A stretch of DNA of 26,075 nt from a virus. The translations under genes were made by a program, and so were the position numbers. The notes under the pieces are model-generated. The model searched no databases, was not told where the DNA came from, and was given only the letters and a program-made list of their open reading frames with translations. The DNA lies in IMG/VR virus record IMGVR_UViG_3300027848_000085, positions 1 through 26,075 of that record; one strand, written 5' to 3'. Position 1 is the first letter of the stretch. Each line of letters begins with the position of its first letter. Below, piece by piece: positions 13,725 to 21,405 of the stretch.

Positions 13725-16700
13725 GCTGCAACCCGTGTGGAAATGGCATCGCCGTCGGGCGTGACCCGCTCCAGAATGCGTGCAGTTTTGCTGGTCCCGG
13801 ACGCGATCGTGGCTGCAGCGATCCGCTGTTCGTCACGAAGGTCGGACATTTCTTGCCGGAGTGCCTTGAGTTCATCGATCATCGCGGTCTGCCCGTCATT
13901 GGCCGGGACCGTCGCCGCGCCGATCTGGTTGGCAGCGAACTGGTCCCACCAGTTGGGCGTGGTGGCGGCAGATGTCGCAGCAGCGGGATCCGTCCTGCTC
14001 GCCTGATTGATAATCGCCAATGTCTGTTCGAGGCTCGCCGCGGTCAGACCCTGAAGCCGTGCCAGATCTTCGGCTGACCGGGCGGTGTTGGCTGCGACCG
14101 AGAGCAGAGCCTGGCTCAATCCTGGCAGCATTTTGGCCGCTTCCTGGTCTCCAGCGCGCGCGAGCATCGAGGCGTTATTGAATGCAGCGAGCGCCGATGC
14201 ATAATTTGTCGGGTTATCACTCATCACGCCCCGGATCCGCTTAATCTCCGCGATCAGCCCCTCGGTGATCTGGGCCCATGCATTGCGGAGCTTCTCCGCG
14301 GCATTGGCGGCATCCTCGGCAGCCTTTTGCTGGTCTTCGAGCGCCCAGACCTGTTCCTGCAGTGCCTTGTTGGACGCATCGATCTGGGCAAGGTCGAGTG
14401 CTCGCAGTGCCGCAGTATCGCCCTGTAGTTCCAGCGTCCGCCGCTCAAGTGAAAGCCGCTCATCAAGAATGGCAGCGGCACTGGCGGCATCCTGCGCTGC
14501 GCCCACAAGACCAGCAAACGCCGGGGCGAGCTGGATCAGCGCTGCATAGGCGGCCTGTCCTGATGTCGTGCTAAGATCCTGTGCTTCAACCAGCGCTCGG
14601 AAGCCTGCGATGCTGCCGGGAAGCGCAAGTCCGAGGCTGTCAAAGACCCTGGCCATCTGCGCGGTCTGCGCTGAGGCCTGCTCGGCCTTGGTATAATAGA
14701 GGGCAAAATACTCACCCGTGGCAGACGCCAAGTCGCTGGCGGAGCCGAATAGGTCGAAGAGGTTCATCTTCTCGCTGAGGCTGAGACCCACAACCGAGCT
14801 GCCCAGCAGGCTGAGCGAACTGGTGACCGCCTCGATGCTGGAAGCTACGCGAACCAGCGTCTCAAAATAGCCTTCGCCAACTTGTCTAAACTGCTCGAGG
14901 CCCGGCACCGCAGTGCGGGCGAGATTATCGGCTGCAGCGCCAAAGACTGCGGTCAGCTTCTCCTGGATCTCCGCGCCGGTCAGCCCCTTCAAATCGATCT
15001 TACCGATGTTGACAACAAAGCCGGAAAGGCGGGACTGAACCTCGCCGAGCGACATACCGAGAGGGCCGGCGGCTGCCGAGATCGCGCTGTAGAAGCCTTC
15101 GAAGATCAGGCTGAACTGGCGTTCGAGTTCGGCGTCAGCCGCCGTGTATTGCGTAGAGTAGCTCGAGCCGGTGCTGATCCCGAGGAACTTCTTGGTCTTC
15201 TTGATGTCGGAATAATAGCTCGCGTCATAGCCGCCCGACATGATCGATCCGAGCGACTGCGCGCCGCCATAGATGCCCTGGCCAACGATGCTGGTCTTGG
15301 TGCCGAACAGGGCGGTGACGATGCTGCCGAGGACCTTGCCCAGACCGCCCAGCAGCTTGGCGCCCAGAAAGCCAATGGCAGCGCCAATCGGCCCGGCGAC
15401 CGCCATGCCGATGCCGGCACCAATCAGCGAGCCTGTCTTGCTGCTGGCAAAGTTGGAGATGCCGGTCAGCATTGAATTGGCTGTGCCCAAAAGCCCGGTG
15501 AGTTTGGCGCCGGTCTGGATACCGGCGGCCGATCCTTCCATGCCGTTGGTGCGAATGATCAGATTGGTGAGCCCGCCGATATTGGCCTCGATGCTCTTGA
15601 GTGATGTGAGCATGGCAGCGGAATAGCGCATGGTCAGCGTGTCGACCTCGCGCAGATGGTCGATCGCCTTGGCAATGCTCTCCGATTTGGCGGCGCTGTC
15701 GCCAAAGACAGTACCGGTGCCGTCATTGGCAGGCGTGGGCTTGGTGCCGCCACCGCCAAAGGCCCCGCCGATTGCAATGCCCAGCGAGGCTATCACGGCG
15801 GCGGTGGCGGCCCCTGCGGCAATGTTGAGCGGAAACGGCAGAGAGCGGATGGCATTGACCACGGCTTCGACCGCTTTGATCCCGGTGGTTATGATTGAAT
15901 TGCCCTGTTCGACGCCAGCCCGCGCCGTGTCGGAGACCGCCATGGCTGTGTCGCTGGTCACCTTGGCCGTCGTCTGCGCGCCGATCAGGCCAATTTTCAC
16001 CGCAGCGTTTTTGATCGCGATGGCGAGTTCAAAGGCGCGGAACACCTTCTCGGCAGCAGCCATGGCTTTGAAGCCATCCGAACCGTCTTTGAAGAACCCC
16101 TTCGCGGCTGAGGCGAGGTTGCCATAATGGTTGATCTCGGCCGAAGCTTGGGCTGCCCGCGCGTCAGCATATTGAAACGAGGTGCGTCCGTACTCCCGCT
16201 CGGCATCGGCGACGCGGCTAGCGGCGGCTGCCTGGGCTGAAGCAAAGCGGGTGATCTCGACCGTGATGGCGCCGATCGCGCCGCCGACCGAGCCAAAGGC
16301 ATCAGCCATATTGCGCGCCGCCACTTCTGTAGCGGAGACCATGTCGTCGAGGCTCTGCAGGAACTGGTCCTGATCTTCTCGAGCGAAACCGGCCTCCATC
16401 AGACCAGTGCGTGCTGCGCGATATCGCTCCCAGGCCTCGGCCCCGCGTTCGAGAACGATCTGCTCGCGTTCGGCCTCGATAGTAGCAAGCGCCTGCGCCC
16501 GGGCCGACTGGCCAAGCAAAGCGACCTGCTGTTCAAGCGGGGCAACCGTCTGGCGCAGGAACTCGGACGTGGCGAACACGCGGGTGGCCTGTTCCCAGGC
16601 TTCGCCCGCCTCAAGAATAGCGATGCGCGCCGCGTCGGTTGGCGCCTTCAGCGCCGCCATGGCGACTTCCATGCGTTTGATTTCAATCGGGGTCTTGCCG

Positions 16701-17926
16701 ATCTTGGCGGTTTCCATCGCGAGATTGGCGGCAAACTGCTGGGCTGCTTGCAGCGCGCGTTCGGCTTCACTTTCCTCGCGGCTGTTTCGGCCACTTGCCG
16801 TTCGGCCCGTCCGGTCGGAGCGATCAGCCCGGATTCCGGCAGCGTCAGCGGCTAGCCGCTCGCGGGCAGCTTTCAGGCTGTTCTCCCGCCACTGGGCCGA
16901 GAAGGCGTCCATCATGCCCATGGCATCGCCAAAGGCCGAGGTGAACTCGTCCCGGACCTGAGCGCCCATCCGCGCTGTCGATCCAGCAAAGCTGTTTTCC
17001 ATGCGCGATAGCGCAACACTCTCGATCTGGCCTATGGTCGCGAGGCCCACCCGGTCGAGCACCGGATTAACCCAGCTTGCCAGCCAGTTGAGCGCGGCAA
17101 TCGCCTTGTTGGCGAGATATTCGATGCCAGCGATAGCGAGATTGGCAGCGCCAACGGCTGCTTCACCGATCACGCCCGGCAGCGATGACCAGATAATCCG
17201 GATCGCGTTGAACCCGCCAACCCAGCCAGCATAGAGGACCGCGACAGCATATTTGCCGGCTTGGAGGATCGCTTCAAAGGCGACGACCGCCCAATCTTTT
17301 AGGGTGGAAAACACCGGACCAAGGTTCAGACCTTCGCTAACCGTCCGCCAGAGACCGCGCATGACGTCACCAGCGGTGATCCCGACCGGGCCCAGCTTCT
17401 CCATTTCCTTCGCGGTGAGGCCAAGGCTTGCGGCATATTTGTCGAGTTCACCCGACTGTTTGACGCTGGACTGGAACATCTTGAACGCGCCGAAGGCGAG
17501 CGCCGCCGCTGCGGCAGCCGCGAGCAAATACGGATTGGTGAGCGCGACCGCTGCCGCACTGGCGGCAAGTCCCAACACCGCCCGCGCCATCCCGCCGATA
17601 CCGACACCTGCCTGCATGGCGATCTGGCCGATCTGGCTGCCCTGCTGCATGAAAACCGTCATCGGCTTTTGGCCTGAGAACAAGCTCACCACCACATCGT
17701 TGAGCTGATAAGCGAGATTTTGCATCTGATGGCCGGCGAGCTTTGCCGAACCGCCCATGCGGGTCATGCCGCGCGAACCGACGGCTTCGATGGCCCGGTC
17801 CGCCTGGGCTGACGAAGCCACCACATCGCCCATTGCGCCTGCCACCGACCGCTTGATGTCAGCCATCTCCTTTTGGAGACGGGCGACGTTGGTGATCATC
17901 TCAATCTCGAGGGTGCCAGCCTTCAT
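13721..17926 (-). CDS. Tail length tape measure protein, 1401 aa
   Basis: The protein sets tail length by spanning the tube during assembly and is ejected into the host with the DNA. Residues about 60-110 carry the conserved region of prophage tape measures: HQMQNLAYQLNDVVVSLF, GQKPMTVFMQQGSQIGQ. Hydrophobic, Ala-rich helices follow at about 112-150, long helical and coiled-coil stretches fill the middle, and a Gly/Ala-rich membrane-like segment lies in the central part (SLIGAGIGMAVAGPIGAAIG, LGAKLLGGLGKVLGSIV). The C-terminus is again helical with a coiled coil (MIDELKALRQEMSDLRDEQR). The ATG overlaps the chaperone extension stop (ATGA) and has AAGGAG upstream. It is the largest gene here, as expected for a long non-contractile tail. 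Confidence 0.93.
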   Translation of the reverse strand: MKAGTLEIEMITNVARLQKEMADIKRSVAGAMGDVVASSAQADRAIEAVGSRGMTRMGGSAKLAGHQMQNLAYQLNDVVVSLFSGQKPMTVFMQQGSQIGQIAMQAGVGIGGMARAVLGLAASAAAVALTNPYLLAAAAAAALAFGAFKMFQSSVKQSGELDKYAASLGLTAKEMEKLGPVGITAGDVMRGLWRTVSEGLNLGPVFSTLKDWAVVAFEAILQAGKYAVAVLYAGWVGGFNAIRIIWSSLPGVIGEAAVGAANLAIAGIEYLANKAIAALNWLASWVNPVLDRVGLATIGQIESVALSRMENSFAGSTARMGAQVRDEFTSAFGDAMGMMDAFSAQWRENSLKAARERLAADAAGIRADRSDRTGRTASGRNSREESEAERALQAAQQFAANLAMETAKIGKTPIEIKRMEVAMAALKAPTDAARIAILEAGEAWEQATRVFATSEFLRQTVAPLEQQVALLGQSARAQALATIEAEREQIVLERGAEAWERYRAARTGLMEAGFAREDQDQFLQSLDDMVSATEVAARNMADAFGSVGGAIGAITVEITRFASAQAAAASRVADAEREYGRTSFQYADARAAQASAEINHYGNLASAAKGFFKDGSDGFKAMAAAEKVFRAFELAIAIKNAAVKIGLIGAQTTAKVTSDTAMAVSDTARAGVEQGNSIITTGIKAVEAVVNAIRSLPFPLNIAAGAATAAVIASLGIAIGGAFGGGGTKPTPANDGTGTVFGDSAAKSESIAKAIDHLREVDTLTMRYSAAMLTSLKSIEANIGGLTNLIIRTNGMEGSAAGIQTGAKLTGLLGTANSMLTGISNFASSKTGSLIGAGIGMAVAGPIGAAIGFLGAKLLGGLGKVLGSIVTALFGTKTSIVGQGIYGGAQSLGSIMSGGYDASYYSDIKKTKKFLGISTGSSYSTQYTAADAELERQFSLIFEGFYSAISAAAGPLGMSLGEVQSRLSGFVVNIGKIDLKGLTGAEIQEKLTAVFGAAADNLARTAVPGLEQFRQVGEGYFETLVRVASSIEAVTSSLSLLGSSVVGLSLSEKMNLFDLFGSASDLASATGEYFALYYTKAEQASAQTAQMARVFDSLGLALPGSIAGFRALVEAQDLSTTSGQAAYAALIQLAPAFAGLVGAAQDAASAAAILDERLSLERRTLELQGDTAALRALDLAQIDASNKALQEQVWALEDQQKAAEDAANAAEKLRNAWAQITEGLIAEIKRIRGVMSDNPTNYASALAAFNNASMLARAGDQEAAKMLPGLSQALLSVAANTARSAEDLARLQGLTAASLEQTLAIINQASRTDPAAATSAATTPNWWDQFAANQIGAATVPANDGQTAMIDELKALRQEMSDLRDEQRIAAATIASGTSKTARILERVTPDGDAISTRVAA

Positions 17927-18402
17927 TTTGCGCGCTCCTTCGACATCATCAGCGCCCGGAAGGCGTTGGTTACTTTCCGGGAGACTTCATCACGGTTTAG
18001 ACTGGTGGTGGCAGCCCAGGGCGGCGGGCAATCAGGTTCGCGGGCACGGACGGTCTCGGCGACGAACTCGGCCGACAATCGGCGCAAGAGGCGGGCAATC
18101 CACGGCTGCAGATCGTGCCCCATGCACTGCTGCCAGTGGCCTATAGAGCTCCACGAGATGGGTACTGCGCCCATGGCACCGGGATCGGTTGGGCCCACTT
18201 CCATCAGCCAATCAATCACCCAGGGGGTGCGGATGGCTGGGAAGTCCGGCGTCAGATTGTCGATAGCCATGCGCTGCAGCCGTGTCAGCGGTTCGCTGTC
18301 TGGCTCGGGCTTTGGGTGCTTACCCGATCTTGGCTTTGGCGCTGTGCCCAGCCAAGCCAGCTGCCGGACGTAGAGGCTCAGCTCTCTGCCGAGCTCTTCG
18401 TA
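17923..18402 (-). CDS. Tail assembly chaperone, -1 frameshift extension (gpT-like)
   Basis: This frame is open from about 18413 to a stop at 17923-17925 and has no start codon with a ribosome site at its upstream end. If read by a -1 shift from the upstream chaperone gene at the slippery site 18402-18408, it adds 159 residues and gives a 290-aa fusion. The added part begins YEELGRELSLYVRQLAWLG, then a Pro/Lys linker (KPRSGKHPKPEPDSEP), then MAIDNLTPDFP and a helical C-terminus. In lambda and many siphophages the G-T fusion binds the tape measure and guides tube assembly. An internal ATG at 18270 could give a separate 115-aa protein, but it lacks a good ribosome site. The stop overlaps the tape measure start. 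Confidence 0.8.
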   Translation of the reverse strand, partial: YEELGRELSLYVRQLAWLGTAPKPRSGKHPKPEPDSEPLTRLQRMAIDNLTPDFPAIRTPWVIDWLMEVGPTDPGAMGAVPISWSSIGHWQQCMGHDLQPWIARLLRRLSAEFVAETVRAREPDCPPPWAATTSLNRDEVSRKVTNAFRALMMSKERAK

Positions 18403-18794
18403 AAATTTGCCCAGTCATTGATGTGGGCAGCAACCTGGGCAGCGATGAACCCGATCGAGGGATCGGCATAAGCCTTACGGAAATGGTCCTGGCCTTCCAA
18501 CCCTTCTGCGGGCGGATAGGTGAAGCCATTGAAGCTGACCGTGCAGGCGGCCAGGAAGTCGGCCTGTTCGGCGAGCTTCTCCTCGGCCGACTGGTCCATC
18601 TTCCCGCGCTTCTTGATCTTGTCCATCAGCTGGTTCTGCTGGCGGGCCTGCGCGCGCTGGTAGACCTTCGAGCCCGGGCCGTAGACCGTGATCGAGAGGC
18701 GCTTGCCCTTGTCGTCGAATAGCGGGGCATCGTCGCCGCCGACCAATTCCAGGGTGGACGTATCGGTGGCGGCAAGCGTGGTGATATCAAACAT
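18378..18794 (-). CDS. Tail assembly chaperone (gpG-like), 138 aa
   Basis: The short product of the chaperone pair. It starts MFDITTLAATDTSTLELVGG, a strand-rich domain, then a basic, Gln-rich helical region (VYQRAQARQQNQLMDKIKKRGKMDQSAEEKLAEQ written in parts: VYQRAQARQQN, MDKIKKRGKMD, EEKLAEQADFL), then PSIGFIAAQVAAHINDWANF and the tail TKSSAES. It sits between tube and tape measure genes, as G/GT chaperones do, and carries the slippery site near its 3' end at Asn130-Phe131. CGGAG lies upstream of the ATG. The position and the frameshift give the function; sequence similarity alone would be weaker. Confidence 0.82.
   Translation of the reverse strand: MFDITTLAATDTSTLELVGGDDAPLFDDKGKRLSITVYGPGSKVYQRAQARQQNQLMDKIKKRGKMDQSAEEKLAEQADFLAACTVSFNGFTYPPAEGLEGQDHFRKAYADPSIGFIAAQVAAHINDWANFTKSSAES
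18402..18408 (-). promoter_or_regulatory. Programmed -1 frameshift slippery site
   Basis: The heptamer on the minus strand is AAATTTT, and it is in phase with the zero frame as A_AAT_TTT (codons for Ala-Asn-Phe), exactly the X_XXY_YYZ rule. Seven sense codons after this point the zero-frame stop is reached (18378-18380), while the -1 frame stays open to the tape measure gene. Confidence 0.82.
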
Positions 18795-18821
18795 GGAAAT
18801 CTCCGATTATGGCGGGGTAAA

Positions 18822-19283
18822 TTATGGGGCGAGCACTTCGACCACGCCGACACCGGCGGAATTGGTGGTGAGTTCAAGCGTCACGGTGGCAGTGGTGATC
18901 TGATCAACCGAGCCGACGTTGACCTTGAAGCTCATGACCTGCGCCTGGAAATAATACTTGTCGCCGTTCTGGGTGGTGACGAGGAAGCTGTGATCGGCAT
19001 CGGAGATCGATGCGGATTTGAGCAGGATCTGGCCGGTATCATCGGTGTCGAGACCCATCTGGATGGTCATTGTGCCCTGATTGAAGCTGCCCTTTTTCTT
19101 GACGACGCCGCGGCTGCCGACAGGGTTGAAGGTCACAAGGTTGAACTCGCGGCCGAACTCGCCAAGGTCAGACACTTCGCCGACCACCGTCATGGTGAGC
19201 GCGTTGTAGCCGGTGGGATCGAAGGTCGCAGGATTGGAAGCCGACACCTTCAACGTGGTGCCGGCGGAAGTCCGAACGGTCAT
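18822..19283 (-). CDS. Major tail tube protein
   Basis: The 153-aa product is expected to polymerise as stacked hexameric rings to make the non-contractile tail tube. It is strand-rich: MTVRTSAGTTLKVSAS, TMTVVGEVSDLGEFGREF, VKKKGSFNQGTMTIQMGLD, DHSFLVTTQNGDKYYFQAQV, TTATVTLELTTNSAGVG. This resembles the phage tail tube fold of lambda gpV/GTA MTP-like proteins. The ATG at 19283 is preferred to a TTG at 19316 because AAGGA lies 9 nt before it. It follows the DUF3168 gene after a 29-nt gap and precedes the chaperone genes. Stop TAA. Confidence 0.82.
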   Translation of the reverse strand: MTVRTSAGTTLKVSASNPATFDPTGYNALTMTVVGEVSDLGEFGREFNLVTFNPVGSRGVVKKKGSFNQGTMTIQMGLDTDDTGQILLKSASISDADHSFLVTTQNGDKYYFQAQVMSFKVNVGSVDQITTATVTLELTTNSAGVGVVEVLAP

Positions 19284-19312
19284 GGCAGTGGTTCCTTGAT
19301 TGTTGGTGAGGC

Positions 19313-19717
19313 TCAACGCGCCTCGTTGAATGAGACGCGCAAATCTTGCGTCTGCATGTGGATGCCGGTCTCCTCGTCGAGGAAATCAGGACCGGCGGAA
19401 TCGGTGTGGACGGTCACTTGCGCGATGCCGCCGATTGCGGGCATCTGGTCGGCCGCAGCAGCGCGAACCGCTGCGATGAGGGTCTTGGCTTCCGGATAAG
19501 TGCGCGCCAGCACGGTCACTTGCACGCGCTCCGTCACCCGGCGTTTGGCGCCTGGTGCCGGGATGTTCCGATCAACGCTACTTACCGACATCAGCGATAT
19601 CGCGGGCAAGTCTGTACCTTGCGGCAGACTGCCAGCAGAGATCCGCGCCACAGGAACAAGGGCCGTCACCCCGGTGTCGTTCACCAGGAGGGTGCGGACC
19701 GCAATGACCCCGTTCAT
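19313..19717 (-). CDS. DUF3168-family tail terminator protein
   Basis: The 134-aa product resembles DUF3168/gp17-like proteins that cap the head-proximal end of the tail tube and define its completion. Visible features are MNGVIAVRTLLVNDTGVTALV, DLPAISLMSVSSVDR, the strand RVTERVQVTVLARTY, the helix EAKTLIAAVRAAA and the end DEETGIHMQTQDLRVSF. This alternation of helix and strands is typical of the family. Its start overlaps the gp10-like stop (ATGA), and the tail tube gene follows. Confidence 0.8.
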   Translation of the reverse strand: MNGVIAVRTLLVNDTGVTALVPVARISAGSLPQGTDLPAISLMSVSSVDRNIPAPGAKRRVTERVQVTVLARTYPEAKTLIAAVRAAAADQMPAIGGIAQVTVHTDSAGPDFLDEETGIHMQTQDLRVSFNEAR

Positions 19718-20274
19718 TCGTCGATCTCGAGCTTGGGAGCTTTGAGATCACCAATCTGCACGCGGTGGGCGATATAGGCGCCCATGGCATTGACGGCTTC
19801 CTCGGCCTTCTGGTCGAGAGCGGGGCGCAGGAACGGTTTAGCCGCATGGCCCGGGTGCATGACGACGGCACCGACGAAGTTCTCGCCAATCTTCAGGCTG
19901 CCACGCTTCACCATCTTGTTGATTGTGCCGATGCTGACCTTGCGCGGGCCGCGGCGGGTTTCACGCACGGGTCGGTCAGCCTCAGAAACCGAGATCAGGT
20001 GCGGCGCGACGCCATATTCGATGAACAGGCCGAGATAGGAGCCTGGCCCGCGCAGTTTGACGTAGGAGGACAGCTTCGATCCCTCAGCCCGGGTGCCGAT
20101 GCCGATCGCCCTCTTGAGCTTGCCGGTCTTAACAGGGACATTGGCCTTGGCCTGTTGCTGGATCACCTTGGCGCCAGCGCGAAGCCCGCCGCGAATGACG
20201 TTGCGTTCGAGGTTCTTGGGCAGTTCATCGAGCAGGCGCAGCAATTCCGGGCCGCCCTTCAGCCGTATGGTCAT
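19714..20274 (-). CDS. HK97 gp10-like head-tail/neck protein
   Basis: The 186-aa product matches the HK97 gp10 family of neck proteins. Key parts are RLKGGPELLRLLDELPKN at the start, the helix GGLRAGAKVIQQQAKANVP, the family hallmark VPVKTGKLKRAI (about residues 46-57), YLGLFIEYGVAPHLI in the middle, and a C-terminal HPGHAAKPFLRPAL. The gene is coupled at both ends by ATGA overlaps with the head closure gene upstream and the DUF3168 gene downstream, the standard order in siphophage neck modules. Confidence 0.88.
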   Translation of the reverse strand: MTIRLKGGPELLRLLDELPKNLERNVIRGGLRAGAKVIQQQAKANVPVKTGKLKRAIGIGTRAEGSKLSSYVKLRGPGSYLGLFIEYGVAPHLISVSEADRPVRETRRGPRKVSIGTINKMVKRGSLKIGENFVGAVVMHPGHAAKPFLRPALDQKAEEAVNAMGAYIAHRVQIGDLKAPKLEIDE

Positions 20275-20624
20275 GGCGCGGCTCCTTCACTGGAGTTATC
20301 CTCGACCATTATCTCCATGGTTTCACGCCGGCCGAGTGTGGCCGGGCCGGAGATGATCTGGTGAATGCGATTATCGATGATGATCCGCATATCGGCAGCG
20401 AGACCCGCCAAATAACGGATGCGGATACGTGCAGGCCTGCGGCCGATCTGGATGCTATCGGCCAGACGCTCGGCCTTTGAGGGCAGAATGTCCTTCACCT
20501 CGGCCCAGACGCAGGCAAATTCGGCCCATGCCACTATTTCAGTGCCGTATTGCGGGTCGCGAGTGACCACCTTGCGCTCGATCCGGATGCGGGTGTCGAG
20601 CTTCGAGGCTAGATCCAGCGGCAT
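20271..20624 (-). CDS. Head closure / head-tail adaptor protein
   Basis: The 117-aa product has the pattern of the phage head-tail joining family (SPP1 gp16/HK97 gp9-like): LASKLDTRIRIERKVVTRD, QYGTEIVAWAEFACVWAEVKDI, the conserved SKAERLADSIQIG region, and RIRYLAGLAADMRIII. It closes the portal channel and joins the connector to the tail. The ATG lies inside the end of the connector gene (16-nt overlap), and the stop overlaps the next start (ATGA). Confidence 0.87.
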   Translation of the reverse strand: MPLDLASKLDTRIRIERKVVTRDPQYGTEIVAWAEFACVWAEVKDILPSKAERLADSIQIGRRPARIRIRYLAGLAADMRIIIDNRIHQIISGPATLGRRETMEIMVEDNSSEGAAP

Positions 20625-21151
20625 TTGAGTTGCCCCACGAGGCTATCGAAGGCGAGACAGGCCGCGCCTTCACGGTTTTCAAACATAGTGGCGACTTTGA
20701 CGAGGATTGCGGCTCTGGCGATCTGGAGATCGGGGGCCCTGTCGGCAAATCCGGCCGACAGGGTGATCTGGATTAGACCATCTGTGCCCAGTTCTGGCCA
20801 GGATTTGGCAGACACCGGACGAATGCGGGTAAATCCGTTGCGCCGCCGCGCGACATAATCACTCTCCGGCAGGGTGGTCGTGCTGCCGTTCACCGCAGTG
20901 TAGCGGATCTCGGCCACCATGCAGGGGCGAACCGGCACGGTGATTTCGTCTTCCCAGCCTTCCAGCTGCAATTCGAGGGCCTGTTCGCACAGCCTGAGCC
21001 CGGTTTGCAGTTCGAGTTCAGCCTGGGCAGCATCGAGCTTGGCGCCCAGCAGCAAATCCTCGTCTCGGCCATCGAGCCGCAATTGTTGGCGCGCTTCTTC
21101 GAGTGTCACGGCCCGGTCTTGCGGCGGTGCGATGACAACGATCTCGGACAT
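20609..21151 (-). CDS. Head-tail connector protein (gp6-like, TIGR02215-type)
   Basis: The 180-aa product forms the ring below the portal. The N-terminus has the helical pattern of the family (VTLEEARQQLRLDGRDEDLLLGAKL written in parts: VTLEEARQQLRL, DEDLLLGAKLDAAQAE), then LELQTGLRLCEQ, a beta section including VAEIRYTAVNG and DYVARRRNGFTRIRP, and the C-terminal helix ARAAILVKVATMFENREGA. These features fit phiE125 gp8/HK97 gp6-like connectors. Its start overlaps the stop of the 66-aa gene by one base (TAATG). Confidence 0.87.
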   Translation of the reverse strand: MSEIVVIAPPQDRAVTLEEARQQLRLDGRDEDLLLGAKLDAAQAELELQTGLRLCEQALELQLEGWEDEITVPVRPCMVAEIRYTAVNGSTTTLPESDYVARRRNGFTRIRPVSAKSWPELGTDGLIQITLSAGFADRAPDLQIARAAILVKVATMFENREGAACLAFDSLVGQLKCRWI

Positions 21152-21351
21152 TAGTCAGCCTTTGTACGGTGCGTTGAACCGGTCTTGCGGGTGACCGCAG
21201 GTGCGGGCGCGTTCTCGGCCACCTCGGCCGCCAGGCCGCGCTCGATGAGCAGCTTTCCAAAATAGTCATCGAGCTCGAAGGTCTGGCCAGTCAGCAGGTT
21301 GCCTGAACTGACCGAGCTGATGTGCAGGGTATCAAGGGCTTTAAGGATCAT
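21151..21351 (-). CDS. Small hypothetical protein between capsid and connector genes, 66 aa
   Basis: No family is recognised. Residues about 1-42 look like a small folded domain (MILKALDTLHISSV, TGQTFELDDYFGKLLIERGLA) and the rest is an Ala/Pro-rich, then basic tail (VTRKTGSTHRTKAD). Proteins of this size and motif pattern (LLxxGxxF-x-L-DD-x-x-x-x-LIERGLA) often lie between capsid and connector genes in HK97-type phages. The ATG at 21351 has AAGGA upstream, and a long hairpin lies between it and the capsid stop. Stop and next start share a base. Confidence 0.65.
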   Translation of the reverse strand: MILKALDTLHISSVSSGNLLTGQTFELDDYFGKLLIERGLAAEVAENAPAPAVTRKTGSTHRTKAD

Positions 21352-21374
21352 GGGTCGTTCCTTCCCGTGAACGA

Positions 21375-21400
21375 CAGGGGCCAGAATGCTCTGGCCCCTG
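21375..21400 (-). terminator. Long hairpin directly downstream of the capsid gene
   Basis: A perfect 11-bp stem (CAGGGGCCAGA with TCTGGCCCCTG) closes a 4-nt loop, 5 nt past the capsid stop. No T-run follows on the minus strand, so it is more likely a block to 3' exonucleases or a partial terminator than a full intrinsic terminator. Either would raise the capsid share of the operon transcript. Confidence 0.6.
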
Positions 21401-21405
21401 CGTCA

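Noticed and set aside
17923-18270. Independent 115-aa gene starting at the ATG at 18270
   Set aside because: No convincing ribosome site precedes it and the frame stays open upstream through the slippery site, so the frameshift product is the better explanation. Internal initiation cannot be excluded.
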